Shown one piece after another: positions 30,657 to 38,833 of a DNA stretch of 64,000 nt (its first letter is position 1; every line of letters starts with the position of its first letter). Source of the stretch: Mycobacterium sp. SVM_VP21 (lineage in GTDB: Bacteria > Actinomycetota > Actinomycetes > Mycobacteriales > Mycobacteriaceae); contig CP101406.1 in NCBI GenBank assembly GCA_024758765.1, forward strand, positions 3,100,001 to 3,164,000, read 5' to 3'. Both the position numbers and the translations under genes were made by a program. The notes below the pieces were generated by a model that saw only the letters and a list, made by a program, of their open reading frames with translations, ran no database searches and was not told where the DNA came from.

Positions 30657-30673
30657 CGGATTAAGTCAATCCG
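30657..30673. promoter_or_regulatory. Candidate operator between mmpS and tetR
   Basis: CGGATT (30657-30662) and AATCCG (30668-30673) form an inverted repeat with a 5-nt centre in an AT-rich island of the divergent mmpS/tetR intergenic region. A further AACTA/TAGTT pair (30646-30650, 30677-30681) flanks it loosely. Position fits a TetR site, but the half-sites are short. Confidence 0.45.
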
Positions 30674-30706
30674 GTTTAGTTGTTGCGCCCATTACACTGA
30701 GCCGCT

Positions 30707-31390
30707 GTGAGCGCCAGTGACACATCAGACCGCCCGCTACGCAAGGACGCGGAGCGCAATCGGGCGCGGGTGCTGGAAGCCGCCCGCGACCTGTTTGCCA
30801 GCAAGGGGCTGGAGCCCAACCTCAACGACGTCGCACACCATGCGGGCGTGGGGGTGGGCACGGTCTACCGACGGTTCGCCAGCAAGGAGGAGCTGCTGGA
30901 GGCGATCTTCGAAGACGGCCTGAACCAGCTCGCCGACTTGGCGGAAACAGCGCTGCAACAACCAGATCCCTGGCAGGGGTTCGTCTGGTACGTCGAGCAG
31001 ATGTGTGAGATCACCGCGACCGACCGGGGATTGCGGGAGATCGCCTTCAGCAAGTCATACGGGGGCGATCGTGTGACAGCTGCCCAGGAGCGACTCATTC
31101 CCGTTCAGAAGCGGCTCGTCGAGCGAGCGCGCAGCGACGGTCGCCTGCGCCCGGAACTGTCCGATACCGACATGCCGATCTTCGGGCTGCTGGCCGGCAC
31201 GGTGAGCGAGTTCGCCGGCCATGTCGACGCACACCTGTGGCGTCGTTTTGTGGCCATCCTTATCGACGGGATGCGCTGTCGCAGTGACCAATTGCCGTTG
31301 CCGGTGGCCGCACTCAATGACGACGGAGTCCAGTGCGCGATGCGAAGCTGGGAACCGGCAGGCCCCTGCGGTGACCGCAGCCGCGAATGA
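30707..31390 (+). CDS. TetR family regulator, probable repressor of mmpS-mmpL
   Basis: The 227-residue protein has an N-terminal TetR domain (NRARVLEAARDLFASKG, then VAHHAGVGVGTVYRRFASKEEL). The rest is a helical ligand-binding domain of the kind adjacent to many mycobacterial MmpL genes. It is divergent from mmpS with 120 bp between starts. Start is GTG 30707. The C-terminal tail after about residue 205 looks poorly conserved. It converges on a lipoprotein gene 8 bp away. Confidence 0.88.
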   Translation: MSASDTSDRPLRKDAERNRARVLEAARDLFASKGLEPNLNDVAHHAGVGVGTVYRRFASKEELLEAIFEDGLNQLADLAETALQQPDPWQGFVWYVEQMCEITATDRGLREIAFSKSYGGDRVTAAQERLIPVQKRLVERARSDGRLRPELSDTDMPIFGLLAGTVSEFAGHVDAHLWRRFVAILIDGMRCRSDQLPLPVAALNDDGVQCAMRSWEPAGPCGDRSRE

Positions 31391-31398
31391 GATGAGCG

Positions 31399-31695
31399 CT
31401 ACAGCATCGCCCTGCTGATCTTGTCGCTGTCTTTCCCGATCGTCTTGCAGTAAGCGCTGACCGCCACCTGCGTTCCCGACAGCTCCAGGTTCGACGGCTC
31501 GCCGCCCTTTTTGTCCTTGAGCATCTTGGAGATTTCGGAGCGCTGCTTCTCGTCGGTGTGGCCGTTGAACTCTCCGCAGGTGGTGTCGCCACCTTTGTTG
31601 ATGACCTTGTCCACCGCCGAGCAGCCGCCGAGTAGGACCGCCGCGCAGGCGAGGGCGGTGACAGCGGCGAGACTGAATCGGTTCCTAGGCTTCAC
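31399..31695 (-). CDS. Small secreted lipoprotein of unknown function
   Basis: The 98-residue protein has a short signal peptide and a lipobox LLGGC with Cys25 as the acylation site. The mature part is small and charged, with a Cys pair (TTCGEF and AYCKTIG) that could form a disulfide. The general shape recalls HdeA-like and other small stress lipoproteins, but I do not recognise a family firmly. Start is GTG 31695 with AAGGGTGG upstream. It follows fadD36 on the same strand only 38 bp from... the fadD36 stop lies downstream, so it is the upstream neighbour of neither operon with certainty. Confidence 0.75.
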   Translation of the reverse strand: MKPRNRFSLAAVTALACAAVLLGGCSAVDKVINKGGDTTCGEFNGHTDEKQRSEISKMLKDKKGGEPSNLELSGTQVAVSAYCKTIGKDSDKISRAML

Positions 31696-31733
31696 GGGCC
31701 CACCCTTCTGGTTTCGATTCGCGCAAGCGGAGC

Positions 31734-33134
31734 CTACGTCAGCAGCGCTTTCTTGAGCACCTTTCCCATCGCGTTGCGCGGCAAGGCATCCACGATCCGC
31801 ACCTCGCGAGGCCGCTTGTGCGCCGACAGCTGTTGACCGACATAGTCGATCAATTCGCTGGTCTGCGCAGCGCCGCCCGCCGAGGGCACGACGAACGCGA
31901 CGATCCGCTGCCCCAGGTCTTCGTCCGGCAATCCGACGACGGCCACTTCAGAGACCGCGGGATGGCCCAGCAACGCCGTCTCGATCTCACCGGCACCGAC
32001 CCGAAAGCCGCCGGTCTTGATCAGATCGACCGATTCGCGGCCGACGATCCGATGCATGCCGTCGCCGTCGATCACCGCCACATCCCCGGTGCGGTACCAC
32101 CCACCGGCGTCGAACGCCTCGGCGGTGGCGTCCGGGCGGTTGAGATAACCGTTGAACAGCGTCGGCCCCCGCACCGCGAGCCGACCGATGGTCGCGCCGT
32201 CGTGCGGCACCGCCCCGCCGTCATCAGCGACGAGCTTGGTCTGCACCCCGTGCAACGGCAGGCCCACCCATCCGGGGCGCCGCTCGCCGTCGACCCGGGT
32301 GCTCACCGTGATCAGCGACTCGGTGCTGCCGTACCGCTCGATAGGGGCATGACCGGTCTGGGCGACAAGGGCGTCGAATATCGGGACCGGAAGCGGCGCG
32401 CTGCCCGAGACCAGCAACCGCGCGGGCCGCAGCGCTGCAGCAGCACTCGCGTCGGCCACCACCCGCGACCACACGGTGGGCACCCCGAAATACAGCGTGC
32501 CGCGTGCGGCCGCGTATGCCTCCGGCGTCGGCCTGCCGGTATGTATGAAGCGGTTGCCCACCCGCAACGAACCCAACAGGCCCAAGACCAAGCCGTGCAC
32601 GTGGTACATCGGCAAGCCGTGCACGAGCACGTCATCGGGGCTCCACTGCCAGGCCTGCGCCAGCGCATCGAGGTCCGCAGCCAGCGCCCGCCGGCTCAGT
32701 TGCACACCTTTGGGCGGGCCGGTGGTGCCGGAGGTGTAGATGATCAGCGCGGTGTCGTCGCCCACCTCGGGCACTTGGTACGACGAGCCGGCGCGCGCCG
32801 GGAAGTGCGGTAGGCCGGCGAGGTCGTCGGGCCGCTCCCCCAGCCAGGCCTGCGCTCCCGAGTCACGCAGGATGTGCCGGCGTTCGGCGACGCCGACGTC
32901 AGCGGGGACCGGTACCACCGGTACCCCGGCGAGCAGACAACCGGTGACCGCCAGCACGGTCTGCGCCGTGGGGGTGGCCAGCACCGCGACCGTCGGCGCC
33001 CCGGCAAGGTCTTCGAGCACCGCCGCGCCAGCGGTACTCAACTCGGCACGGCTCAGTAGGGTGTTGTCGATACGCACCGCATCGGCGATGTCCGAGGCGT
33101 TCGCACCGTCGGCAGCCAGCGAGGTCAGCAGCAT
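31734..33134 (-). CDS. fadD36: Acyl-CoA synthetase FadD36, malonyl-CoA-synthetase-like
   Basis: The 466-residue ANL ligase is compact. It has the P-loop IIYTSGTTGPPKGV (about 133-146), ERYGSTES, YRTGDVAV, and a C-terminal GKVLKKALL with the catalytic Lys region. It closely follows Rv1193 (FadD36), whose short architecture resembles malonyl/methylmalonyl-CoA synthetases and which has been assayed on propionate-type substrates. The small lipoprotein gene lies just downstream on the same strand (38 bp). The gene is divergent from the SufR-like regulator. Confidence 0.92.
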   Translation of the reverse strand: MLLTSLAADGANASDIADAVRIDNTLLSRAELSTAGAAVLEDLAGAPTVAVLATPTAQTVLAVTGCLLAGVPVVPVPADVGVAERRHILRDSGAQAWLGERPDDLAGLPHFPARAGSSYQVPEVGDDTALIIYTSGTTGPPKGVQLSRRALAADLDALAQAWQWSPDDVLVHGLPMYHVHGLVLGLLGSLRVGNRFIHTGRPTPEAYAAARGTLYFGVPTVWSRVVADASAAAALRPARLLVSGSAPLPVPIFDALVAQTGHAPIERYGSTESLITVSTRVDGERRPGWVGLPLHGVQTKLVADDGGAVPHDGATIGRLAVRGPTLFNGYLNRPDATAEAFDAGGWYRTGDVAVIDGDGMHRIVGRESVDLIKTGGFRVGAGEIETALLGHPAVSEVAVVGLPDEDLGQRIVAFVVPSAGGAAQTSELIDYVGQQLSAHKRPREVRIVDALPRNAMGKVLKKALLT

Positions 33135-33262
33135 CTGGGGGACGTTACCCGGTCCTCAGCACGGTCCCAGCCGACCGACTGGACGGCGGCCGACCGCTAC
33201 AAGTGGTATCAACGAATCAGTTCCCTTAATTTATGGGCAACTCCTCAAGGAGAGGTACCCCC

Positions 33263-33982
33263 ATGCACGACCAGTCCGTCCAGCGGCAGGGCACCGCTCG
33301 CAGTCAACGGTTGCCACGCAACCAGCAACGGGACCGGGTGCTGCGGTTGGTGGGCGCTGCCACCGGTGCGGTCGACGCCGCCGAGCTCGCCGAGCGGATG
33401 AACCTGCACGTCACCACGGTGCGGTTCCACCTCGATGCCTTGTGCGAGGACGGGGCGGTCGCCCGGACCCGGATCAAACGCGACGGCGTCGGGCGGCCCC
33501 GCACCGGTTACGTGGCGGTCCGTGACCGTCTGGATTACCGCAGCCTGGCCGAGATATTGGCGATGGAGCTCGGCGAGACCCCCGCCGAGCGACAGGAACG
33601 TGCCGAACGGGCGGGCGAACGCTGGGCCGACCGGATCCTGGCCTCCGACGACTCCGTCACCGAGGCCCCCGTCACGCCGAACAGATCGGCCGCCGGCGAT
33701 GGCATCGACGAGTGCGCCGACCGGATCGCGGGGATCTTCGCACGGATGGGGTTCGGCGCGGAACTCACCGCAGCCGATGACGGCGACGGCAGCCGACGCA
33801 CAATCCTGCTGCACGTCTGTCCGGTTCGCGACATGGCGCGGGCACACCCGGAGGTCAGCTGCGCCATGCACCGGGGCCTGTTGCGCGGGCTGCTCAACGC
33901 AGAGAACGCTCCCGGCGGCAGCGCGGAGTTGGAGCCGTTCGTCGAGCCGGAGATGTGCATCGCCAGGGTGATCGGCCGCTAA
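33263..33982 (+). CDS. Winged-helix regulator with SufR-like C-terminal cysteines
   Basis: The 239-residue protein has an N-terminal winged helix (RVLRLVGAATGAVDAAELAERM, then HVTTVRFHLDAL and a GRPR wing). Its C-terminal domain has Cys186 (HVCPVRDMA), Cys200 (VSCAMHRG) and Cys232 (EMCIARV). This spacing resembles SufR, where three cysteines hold a redox-sensing Fe-S cluster. The target is unknown. ATG 33263 is preceded by AAGGAGAGG. It converges on a CMD gene, stops 25 bp apart. Confidence 0.85.
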   Translation: MHDQSVQRQGTARSQRLPRNQQRDRVLRLVGAATGAVDAAELAERMNLHVTTVRFHLDALCEDGAVARTRIKRDGVGRPRTGYVAVRDRLDYRSLAEILAMELGETPAERQERAERAGERWADRILASDDSVTEAPVTPNRSAAGDGIDECADRIAGIFARMGFGAELTAADDGDGSRRTILLHVCPVRDMARAHPEVSCAMHRGLLRGLLNAENAPGGSAELEPFVEPEMCIARVIGR

Positions 33983-34006
33983 CCCGGCAGGCTCGACACG
34001 GAATCG

Positions 34007-34354
34007 TCAATCCGTGTCGTCGGCGAATTCGCAGAACGCCGTGTAGGCACGGGCTCCGTAAATAGTGGCCGGCCCGCCGTGCATGAGAATGCTGACGCCG
34101 ATGGCCTCGGCGGCCTCTTGCTTGGTGGCCCCGGCGCGCGCCGCCGCCCGTGCGTGTGAGGCGATGCATCCGTCGCAGCCCTGCACCACGCCCATTGCCA
34201 TCGCCATGAGTTCTTTGACCTTGCGCTCCAAGGCACCGGATTCGAACGTGGCCTTGCTCATTTCGCCGAAAGCTTCGTAGACGCCGGGGATCTGCTGCCG
34301 AAGGTCACGGTGCTGCGGGTTCAGCTCGTTGAGGACTTCCTGGTAATGGCTCAT
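34007..34354 (-). CDS. Carboxymuconolactone decarboxylase (CMD/AhpD-like) family protein
   Basis: The 115-residue protein has the CMD core with GCDGCIASHARAA, the CxxC-x3-H active site of AhpD-like peroxidase/disulfide reductases. It lacks a second domain, as usual for the single-domain branch. Its gene starts 19 bp after the rocA stop, so the two are probably co-transcribed. Either a thiol peroxidase-type role or decarboxylase-like chemistry is possible. Confidence 0.88.
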   Translation of the reverse strand: MSHYQEVLNELNPQHRDLRQQIPGVYEAFGEMSKATFESGALERKVKELMAMAMGVVQGCDGCIASHARAAARAGATKQEAAEAIGVSILMHGGPATIYGARAYTAFCEFADDTD

Positions 34355-34373
34355 ACCCCCTAGGGTATCAGGT

Positions 34374-36005
34374 TCACGGTGCGGCCATGTGCGGGTAGCC
34401 GTGCTGGGTGGGCGGAAGGAAGTTCTCTTTGATCGTTCGCGCCGACGTCCAGCGCAGCAGGTTCAGCGGCGAACCCGCCTTGTCGTTGGTTCCCGAGTTG
34501 CGTGACCCGCCAAACGGCTGCTGCCCCACCACCGCACCGGTCGGCTTGTCGTTGATGTAGAAGTTCCCGGCGGCGAACCGCAGCCGCTGCAGCGCGGTAC
34601 GCGCGGCGTGCCGGTCCTCGGCGATGACCGCTCCGGTCAGCGCGTAGCGCGATCCGGTGTCGATGAGGTCGAGAATCTGCGCGTACTGCTCGTCGGCGTA
34701 GACGTGCACCGACAGCAGCGGGCCGAAGTATTCCGTGCTGAACATCTCGTCAGCCGGATCGTCGGAGAGCAGCACCGTGGGCCGCACGAAGTAGCCCACG
34801 CTGTCGTCGTAGTCACCGCCGACCGCAACCTCAACACCGGCGGCAGCTTTGGCGCGCTCGATGGCGCGCACGTTCTTGGCGAACGCCCGCCCGTCGATCA
34901 GCGCGCCACCGAAGTTGGTCAGGTCAGTGACGTCGCCGCAGCGCAGCTCCGCCGTGGCGGTCAGCAGGTCGTCGCCGAATCGCCGCCACAACGAGCGGGG
35001 AATGTACGCCCGCGAGGCGGCCGAACACTTCTGACCCTGGTAGTCGAAAGCACCGCGAATCAGCGCGGTACGCAGCACGTCCGGGTGCGCCGAAGCATGC
35101 GCCACCACGAAGTCCTTGCCGCCGGTCTCCCCCACCAGTCGTGGATAGCTGCCGTACCGGTCGATGTTGGCGCCCACCTGACGCCACAGCGCACGGAAAG
35201 TCTCCGTCGAGCCGGTGAAGTGGATTCCGGCCAGCCGCGAATCCGCCAGCGCCACTTCGGAAACCGCGTAGCCGTCACCGGTGAGCAGGTTGATCACCCC
35301 CGGCGGCAGCCCAGCCTCTTCCAGCAGCTGCATGGTCAGGTAGGCGGCGAGGGTCTGGGTGACCGACGGCTTCCAGATCACCGTATTGCCCATCAGTGCC
35401 GGGGCGGTGGGCAGGTTGCCGGCGATCGAGGAGAAGTTGAACGGGGTGATGGCGTAGACGAAACCGTCCAGCGGCCGATAATCGGCGCGGTTCCACACCC
35501 CCGGGCTGCTGATGGGTTGCTGCGTCAGGATCTGACGGGCGAACGCGACGTTGAACCGCCAGAAGTCGATGAGTTCGCACGGCGCGTCGATCTCGGCCTG
35601 ATAGACGGTCTTGGACTGGCCGAGCATGCCGGCGGCGGCGATGGTCTCCCGCCATGGGCCGGCCAACAGGTCAGCGGCGCGCAGGAAGATGGCCGCGCGC
35701 TCGTCGAACGGGGTTGCCGCCCAGTCGTTCTTGGCCGCGGCGGCGGCTTCGACCGCGGCGGTGGCGTCGGCGTGGGTGGCGTTGGTCAACGTGCCTAGCA
35801 CGGCGGCGTGCCGGTGCGGCGCGACGATGTCGATGCGCGCACCCTCGCCCATCCGATGCCGGCCGGCGATGATGTGCGGCAAGTCGCGTGGTTGGTCGGC
35901 GAGCGCAGCCAGTGCGGTGCGCAGCCGGGTGCGCTCCGCCGAATCCGGGGTGTAGTCATGGACCGGCTCGTTGACCGGAACCGGTACTTCGGTGATGGCG
36001 TCCAT
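34374..36005 (-). CDS. rocA: L-glutamate gamma-semialdehyde (P5C) dehydrogenase
   Basis: The 543-residue aldehyde dehydrogenase has the NAD loop FTGSTETFR, the general base in LVGETGGKDF and the catalytic Cys in YQGQKCSAASRAYIP, all of the P5C dehydrogenase class. It oxidises glutamate semialdehyde to glutamate in proline catabolism and corresponds to Rv1187. In M. tuberculosis the proline dehydrogenase gene (Rv1188) follows directly; here a CMD gene follows instead and no proline dehydrogenase is in the window. Confidence 0.95.
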   Translation of the reverse strand: MDAITEVPVPVNEPVHDYTPDSAERTRLRTALAALADQPRDLPHIIAGRHRMGEGARIDIVAPHRHAAVLGTLTNATHADATAAVEAAAAAKNDWAATPFDERAAIFLRAADLLAGPWRETIAAAGMLGQSKTVYQAEIDAPCELIDFWRFNVAFARQILTQQPISSPGVWNRADYRPLDGFVYAITPFNFSSIAGNLPTAPALMGNTVIWKPSVTQTLAAYLTMQLLEEAGLPPGVINLLTGDGYAVSEVALADSRLAGIHFTGSTETFRALWRQVGANIDRYGSYPRLVGETGGKDFVVAHASAHPDVLRTALIRGAFDYQGQKCSAASRAYIPRSLWRRFGDDLLTATAELRCGDVTDLTNFGGALIDGRAFAKNVRAIERAKAAAGVEVAVGGDYDDSVGYFVRPTVLLSDDPADEMFSTEYFGPLLSVHVYADEQYAQILDLIDTGSRYALTGAVIAEDRHAARTALQRLRFAAGNFYINDKPTGAVVGQQPFGGSRNSGTNDKAGSPLNLLRWTSARTIKENFLPPTQHGYPHMAAP

Positions 36006-36035
36006 AACCCAGGATGCGCCCGGATCCGCCGTCGG

Positions 36036-37487
36036 TCAGAAGATGCCAGCCAAATCGCTCGAGATGGACGTCAGGGTCTGCTGCAGCACCATGAGGTCGA
36101 TGCCGGCGGCCAGGGTGAGCAGCCCGGTATCGGCGGCCAACGGCAGGCCGATGGCGTCGATCGGATTGCTGAGGTTCTCGGTGAACAGGCTGATGTCGTA
36201 GGCCGGCATGTTGACCAGCAACGAGGTCGCGATGTCGGCCTGCGGCAACAATGTCGCGTAGCCCTGCGAGAACGCCGACGTCAGACCGTTGACGATGTCG
36301 GTGAAGCTCGGCAGGGCACCACCGGCGCCGCTTCCCGCCAGCAGGCCGGCGAACAGCCCCGACGCATCGGCCGTGGCCGCCGGGTGCTCCAGATCGTTGA
36401 CGAACGCCTGGAAGCCCTGCTGCAAGGCGGGGCCCATATTGTTCAGCGCCGTCATCAGCTGGTCGGTCGACGGGAACAGCCCGAACGTGGTGGGCACATT
36501 GGCCTGCCCGACATCCCAGCCCTCGTTGTCGGGGTTGTCGTAGCCCAGGTTCACGATCTGGGTCAACGCCGGGTTCAGCAGGTCCACCAGCGGCTTGCCG
36601 ATCAACGGGATGCCCTCGAACAGGCGCAGCAGCGGCAGCACCTGATCGTCAGCCATCGGGATCATGTAGTAGGTGGTGTTCCCCTCGTAGCCGTCGGTGG
36701 TGGGCAGCTGGATGGCGTTGTCGAGCTGCTGGTCGGTGAGCAGCCGGTAGGTGGGATGGACGAACTCGATGCCCAGGAACGCGTTGAGGTCGGACAGGAA
36801 GTTCAGGGTGTACTTCGGGAAGTCGGCGAAGCCGTCGTACTCCTGGGTGTAGATGTCGGTCTGGTAGATGGAGTCCGCGGGAGTCGCACCGTCGAACGTG
36901 ATGCCCAGCGCCGGCAGGCTCAGCGGGGCGAACCGTTCCAGCAACCCGCCGTCGGGGTTGCTCGGGTTGCCCACCAACACGAACTTCACCGCATCGGCGG
37001 CGATGCCGTCCTGCTCCAACTCCGGCATCACCATGCCGGAGATCGTCGAGCTCTGCGACTCCCCGTAGACCGCCACGGTGTTACCCGCTGCGACACTGTC
37101 TTCGATATAGGTCTTGAGCATCGTGGCGCCCTGGGCGAACGACGTGTCGAACGGCAGGCTCTTGACGCCGGTATAGATCGGCGAGCCGCCCTCCGGGGTG
37201 AACACCCCCTGAGAGTGGGCACCGGGAAGAATCCGTTGAATGAACAGGTCGTTGGCCTGCTGCACGTAGTCGGGGAACTTCGCCGAATCCTGCGGGATCG
37301 GGGTGCCGGTACCGCCGACGACCAGTCCAACCAGGTCATTCGCCGAGTCCGCCGCGCTACCGGCCAACAGCCGCACGGCCTGCATCTGCTTCATCGACGG
37401 GGTGGGAGCCATCGGTGTGACCGCGACAAGGCCGGCTCCCACCAGGCAGACACCTGCGGTGACGTAGGAGCGAAGTGCTAACGACAT
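36036..37487 (-). CDS. Exported PE-PPE-domain alpha/beta hydrolase (no PE or PPE region)
   Basis: The 483-residue protein has an N-terminal signal peptide (about 1-27) followed by a PE-PPE hydrolase fold with the nucleophile elbow VYGESQSS (Ser144). Motifs VLVGNPSNPDGGLLERF and YMIPMADDQVLPLL follow. A Ala/Gly-rich helical tail starts about residue 350. Family members Chp1 and Chp2 (Rv1184c, near Rv1186c/Rv1187 in M. tuberculosis) acylate trehalose lipids; this protein is longer, so lipid acyltransferase or esterase activity is a reasonable guess. It is divergent from the PucR gene. Confidence 0.85.
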   Translation of the reverse strand: MSLALRSYVTAGVCLVGAGLVAVTPMAPTPSMKQMQAVRLLAGSAADSANDLVGLVVGGTGTPIPQDSAKFPDYVQQANDLFIQRILPGAHSQGVFTPEGGSPIYTGVKSLPFDTSFAQGATMLKTYIEDSVAAGNTVAVYGESQSSTISGMVMPELEQDGIAADAVKFVLVGNPSNPDGGLLERFAPLSLPALGITFDGATPADSIYQTDIYTQEYDGFADFPKYTLNFLSDLNAFLGIEFVHPTYRLLTDQQLDNAIQLPTTDGYEGNTTYYMIPMADDQVLPLLRLFEGIPLIGKPLVDLLNPALTQIVNLGYDNPDNEGWDVGQANVPTTFGLFPSTDQLMTALNNMGPALQQGFQAFVNDLEHPAATADASGLFAGLLAGSGAGGALPSFTDIVNGLTSAFSQGYATLLPQADIATSLLVNMPAYDISLFTENLSNPIDAIGLPLAADTGLLTLAAGIDLMVLQQTLTSISSDLAGIF

Positions 37488-37564
37488 GAGATTTCCTTAG
37501 GCTCGACGACCGGTCAATAATTGGGCAGGCCCGCGCCCCCAAACAAGACCATTGCGCACCAATT

Positions 37565-37583
37565 TGCACTTTTTTGAAGTGCA
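37565..37583. promoter_or_regulatory. Palindrome in the PE-PPE hydrolase/PucR divergent promoter
   Basis: TGCACTT (37565-37571) and AAGTGCA (37577-37583) form an exact palindrome with a TTTTG centre, and a third half-site, GAGTGCA, follows at 37584-37590. It ends 29 bp before the pucR GTG. It could be the site for autoregulation by the PucR protein or control of the divergent gene. Confidence 0.55.
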
Positions 37584-37612
37584 GAGTGCACAATCTTCGC
37601 TACGCTGCGCCG

Positions 37613-38833
37613 GTGTGGAAGCGACCCTCGAAGCAGATCCGCGATCTCATGCGCCGGGGCGCCGAGGCGATGGTGAACATGGCCCCGGAGCAGCTCGATG
37701 AGCTGCAGCGGGCAGCACTTGAGTCGGAATACATGCAGGTCATCGGCGGCGATCCGCTACTGGCCGCGGCCATCCGCCGAGGGATCTGGTCCACGCTGCT
37801 GCACTGGGCGGCCGCCAATATCAGCCGTCCGGGCGAGCCGGTAGCGGCGAATACCGGCGAGCTGTCCGACATCGCCCGCGGCATCGCACGCCGTGGCCTG
37901 AGGTCACCGACGTCGGTCGACGCCTACCGGCTCGGGCAGAACATGGCCTGGCAGTTTTGGATGGAGATCGCATTCGGGTTGACCTCGGACCCGGCCGAAC
38001 TGCGCGAGCTGCTCGATGTATCCGCGCGGTCGATGACCTCGTTCATCGACGCCACAGTCACCGAGGTCTATCGGCACCTACAGGTCGAACGGGACGAACT
38101 CGCCAACGAAGTGCATGCCGAACGTCGCCAAATCATCGCGCAAATCCTCAGTGGCAAGGCAATCCCCCGACAAGCCGAAGGCCAGCTCGGCTACCACCTG
38201 GGCCAAGAACACACCGCGGCCATCGTCTGGGGTGACGAGTCGGACATCGATCCGAGCGACCTCGACTGCGCCACCGAGGCGTTGTGGCCCACGCCGGAGA
38301 TGCGTCCGATCTTGTCCGTGCGGATCGGCCCCGCTACCCGATGGGTGTGGCTGCCGGGTGTCGGAAGCCTCAATGTACCAAGGATTTCGGCGGCGATCAG
38401 CGAACTTCCCGGCGTCCGGATCGCGCTGGGGATCCCAGCATCCGGGGTGGCAGGTTTCCGGCGCAGTCATCTCGACGCGGTCGCTACCCAACGCATGATG
38501 ATGAAGCGGCGCTCGTCCATTCAGGTCGCCAGCTTCGCCGATGTCGAACTCGTCGCGCTGGTTACCGCGGACGCGGCCCAGGCCGATCGATTCATCAAAC
38601 ACACCCTGGGTGATTTCGCTTCTGCCGACCGGGAACTCCAGGAAACCGTCCTGGTCTACGTCCACGAACAGTGCAACGGTTCCCGCGCCGCCGAACGTCT
38701 GTATACCCATCGAAACACATTGTTGCGCAGGATTTCCCATGCCGATGAGCTGCTACCTCGGCCGCTGGCCGAAAGCAGCGTCAGCGTCGCGGTAGCCCTC
38801 GACGCGCTGCGCTGGCGTGACGGCGGGACCTAG
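37613..38833 (+). CDS. PucR/CdaR family transcriptional regulator (Rv1186c-like)
   Basis: The 406-residue protein has a helical N-terminal part, a central GGDEF-derived sensor-like domain and a C-terminal PucR helix-turn-helix with CNGSRAAERLYTHRNTLLRRI. It resembles Rv1186c, considered the proline-responsive activator of the rocA/pruA genes; here rocA lies one gene away. GTG 37613 is chosen because the upstream codons read through the palindrome; a GTG at 37586 is possible. Its stop overlaps the convergent psuG stop (CTAG). Confidence 0.88.
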   Translation: MWKRPSKQIRDLMRRGAEAMVNMAPEQLDELQRAALESEYMQVIGGDPLLAAAIRRGIWSTLLHWAAANISRPGEPVAANTGELSDIARGIARRGLRSPTSVDAYRLGQNMAWQFWMEIAFGLTSDPAELRELLDVSARSMTSFIDATVTEVYRHLQVERDELANEVHAERRQIIAQILSGKAIPRQAEGQLGYHLGQEHTAAIVWGDESDIDPSDLDCATEALWPTPEMRPILSVRIGPATRWVWLPGVGSLNVPRISAAISELPGVRIALGIPASGVAGFRRSHLDAVATQRMMMKRRSSIQVASFADVELVALVTADAAQADRFIKHTLGDFASADRELQETVLVYVHEQCNGSRAAERLYTHRNTLLRRISHADELLPRPLAESSVSVAVALDALRWRDGGT

